This document shows, one piece after another, positions 62,494 to 64,000 of a stretch of 64,000 nucleotides of DNA (the first letter of the stretch is position 1; each line of letters begins with the position of its first letter). The notes under the pieces were generated by a model. The model worked only from the letters and a program-made list of their open reading frames with translations. It was not told the origin of the DNA and made no database searches. The position numbers and the translations under genes were made by a program. Source of the DNA: Methylobacterium sp. Leaf108. Its GTDB lineage: Bacteria > Pseudomonadota > Alphaproteobacteria > Rhizobiales > Beijerinckiaceae. Location: positions 508,025-572,024 of the forward strand of contig NZ_LMND01000001.1 of NCBI RefSeq assembly GCF_001423265.1. Direction: 5' to 3'.

Positions 62494-63167
62494 GCGACCG
62501 CGTCGGCGCCGACTCGGACAGCGTGGCCTGGGACGGCTGTTGGCGCCCTGGGGCGGGGCGATCGCGATCCTCGTCCTCGCCACCCCCGCCCGGGCCGACC
62601 TGCGCCTGTGCAACCAGACCACGAGCAAGGTCGGGATCTCGCTGGGCTACCGCGACGCGCAGGGCTGGGTGACCGAGGGCTGGTGGGACCTGACGCCCAA
62701 GGCCTGCGAGACCCTGCTGCGGGGCTCCCTCTCGGCCCGGTTCTACTACGTGTTCGCGGTGGACTACACCCGCGGCGGCGAGTGGAGCGGCCGCTCGCTG
62801 ATGTGCACCAAGGACTCGGAGTTCACCATCCGCGGGGTCGAGGACTGCCTCGCCCGCGGTTTCGACCGCAACGGCTTCTACGAGGTCGACACCGGCGAGC
62901 AGAAGAGCTGGACGATCCAGCTCAGCGACCCGAACCAGCCGGCCGGCGGCGCCCCGCCGTGAGGCTCGGGCCCGATCGTCGCAACGCCGGCGAAGCGAGG
63001 GCCATCGCGCTTGCTTGGCGGCGGGATAAGGGCCTATGTCCACTGGAGGACACCGGATCGACGGCGGTGGGACGACAACCATCGCGGGTCTTCATCCGGC
63101 GTCCGAAACGCGCGGGACGATGGAAACGCTCGGGACAAGGGCATGTCCCCGTCCGTCCGGGCACCTT

Positions 63168-63213
63168 CGCGTGAGGAACGAACCGACTCGCGCGTGAGGA
63201 ACGAACCGACTCG
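63168..63213 (+). repeat. Perfect 23-bp tandem duplication upstream of the LOV kinase
   Basis: CGCGTGAGGAACGAACCG... (63168-63190) is repeated without change at 63191-63213. Each copy contains GGAAC, the -35 of EcfG promoters, but no matching CGTT lies 16-17 bases on. It sits in a 324-bp gap between the DUF1036 gene and the LOV kinase. A short dyad GGGACA-N6-TGTCCC (63132-63149) is nearby. Confidence 0.75.
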
Positions 63214-63286
63214 ACCCGGTCTTTGACCCGAGCCGCCCTGAAGGGGCTCGTCGGGCGATCGAAGCGAACCCAGGAAGGCGAGAGAC

Positions 63287-64000
63287 GTGGAGCAACGTGA
63301 TGCATGGCGGATCACCGACCGGCTGAATGCTGAGCACGGCAAGGGCGATCCGTTCGCCGCCGCCGTCCGGGCCACCCGCATGGCGATGATCATCACCGAC
63401 CCGCGCCTGCCCGATAACCCGATCACCTTCGCCAACGACGCCTTCCTCCAGATGACGGGCTATTCCCGCGAGGAGGTCATGGGCCGGAACTGCCGCTTCC
63501 TGCAGGGGCCGGACACCGACCGGGCCGAGGTCGCCCGGATCAGGGAGGCCATCGAGAGGCGGGAGGACGTGAGCGTCGACATCCTCAACTACCGCCAGGA
63601 CGGCAGCACGTTCTGGAACGCCCTCTACATCAGCCCGGTGATCAACGAGGACGGGGAGCTGCAGTTCTACTTCGCCTCGCAGCTCGACGTCACCGACCGC
63701 AAGATGAACGAGTTCCAGGTCAGCGCCGACAAGGACCGCTTCGAGCGGGCCGTCGCCGAGCGGACGCGGGAGCTGGAACTGAGCAACCGCGACCTCGCCG
63801 CCGCCCTCGAACTGCGCACGACGCTGCTCCACGAGGTCGATCACCGCGTCAAGAACAACATGCAGATCATCGCCTCGCTGATCAGCATGCAGCTGCGCAC
63901 GATCCCCGACGAGGGGATCAGGGCCTCGCTCACCACGACCCTGAGCCGGGTCGAGGCCATGAGCACCGTCCATCGCCGCTTCTACCAGTCGGGTGACGTC
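63287..64000 (+). CDS. LOV-domain blue-light histidine kinase, N-terminal part
   Basis: 238 residues from GTG 63287 (GGAAGG eight bases upstream); the frame is open to the window edge, so the ATPase domain is missing. The LOV domain (about 23-137) has [13 protein letters not shown] with the photoadduct cysteine C69, [19 protein letters not shown] and the NALYISPV strand. A linker helix ([18 protein letters not shown]) leads to a HisKA_2 box, [22 protein letters not shown], with H186. Such LOV kinases regulate the general stress response or surface attachment in Caulobacter and Brucella. The output partner is unknown. Confidence 0.92.
   Translation, partial: MEQRDAWRITDRLNAEHGKGDPFAAAVRATRMAMIITDPRLPDNPITFANDAFLQMTGYSREEVMGRNCRFLQGPDTDRAEVARIREAIERREDVSVDILNYRQDGSTFWNALYISPVINEDGELQFYFASQLDVTDRKMNEFQVSADKDRFERAVAERTRELELSNRDLAAALELRTTLLHEVDHRVKNNMQIIASLISMQLRTIPDEGIRASLTTTLSRVEAMSTVHRRFYQSGDV

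Noticed and set aside
63175..63222. EcfG promoter for the LOV kinase from the duplicated GGAAC
   Set aside because: No CGTT or close match lies 16-17 bases downstream of either GGAAC.

Overview
The window is GC-rich chromosomal DNA (about 70% G+C by eye, clearly lower in a few patches) from an alphaproteobacterium, most likely Methylobacteriaceae (Methylobacterium/Methylorubrum). The evidence is the order metK–trmB with an XRE regulator upstream, GapR (DUF2312), DUF1127, DUF1244, DUF1036, DUF2293 and DUF3072 proteins, HWE/HisKA_2 kinases, a textbook EcfG-type stress promoter, and a MOFRL-family glycerate 2-kinase of the kind used in the serine cycle. The genus is an inference. No rRNA, CRISPR array, integrase or transposase was found.

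Layout. 1-8.9 kb: 5' end of selO, a secreted beta-propeller protein, a MocR/GntR-aminotransferase regulator divergent from a DUF1127 gene, a ~1.1 kb AT-richer three-gene cassette bracketed by perfect 25-bp direct repeats, then overlapping Kef-type antiporter and MATE genes. 9-17 kb: DUF937 protein, Flp pilin, stress-type DUF3072 gene, ilvE, and a MarR–response regulator–histidine kinase operon, followed by a small membrane protein and a GAF-PAS hybrid kinase. 17-20 kb: an accessory stretch with a HAD protein, a kinase-fold-like protein and a HEPN-like protein, plus one copy of a dispersed ~107-bp repeat whose partner lies at 2.45 kb. 20-25 kb: RND pump and adaptor. 25-28.9 kb: lone bioA, single-domain response regulator, HAD phosphatase, small membrane proteins.

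28.9-45 kb: a 1145-residue MFS–acyltransferase–acyl-ACP ligase fusion divergent from a TetR regulator, an ABC ATPase with no permease, molbindin, mepA, a multispanning GT-C-like protein, a PilZ protein, a YqhA-type protein, msrA, and the sulfate importer cysP-T-W-A. A palindrome sits between the -35 and -10 of the cysP promoter. 45-54.6 kb: iorAB molybdenum dehydrogenase, Fe/Mn superoxide dismutase, a membrane-anchored low-complexity protein, and three consecutive coiled-coil genes behind an AT-rich leader, then tRNA-Thr(TGT). 54.8-64 kb: HWE histidine kinase, trmB, metK, XRE regulator, gapR, DUF1244, an N-formylglutamate amidohydrolase, glycerate kinase, a DUF1036 protein and the N-terminal part of a LOV blue-light histidine kinase that runs off the window.

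Functional threads: sulfur and methionine supply (cys importer, metK, msrA); molybdenum use (molbindin, iorAB); and signalling and stress (four histidine kinases, an EcfG promoter, sodB, msrA). The most unusual items are the 25-bp-repeat cassette at 4.3-5.4 kb, the dispersed repeat that supplies stop codons to two unrelated genes, the HAD/kinase-like/HEPN stretch, and the three-gene coiled-coil cluster.
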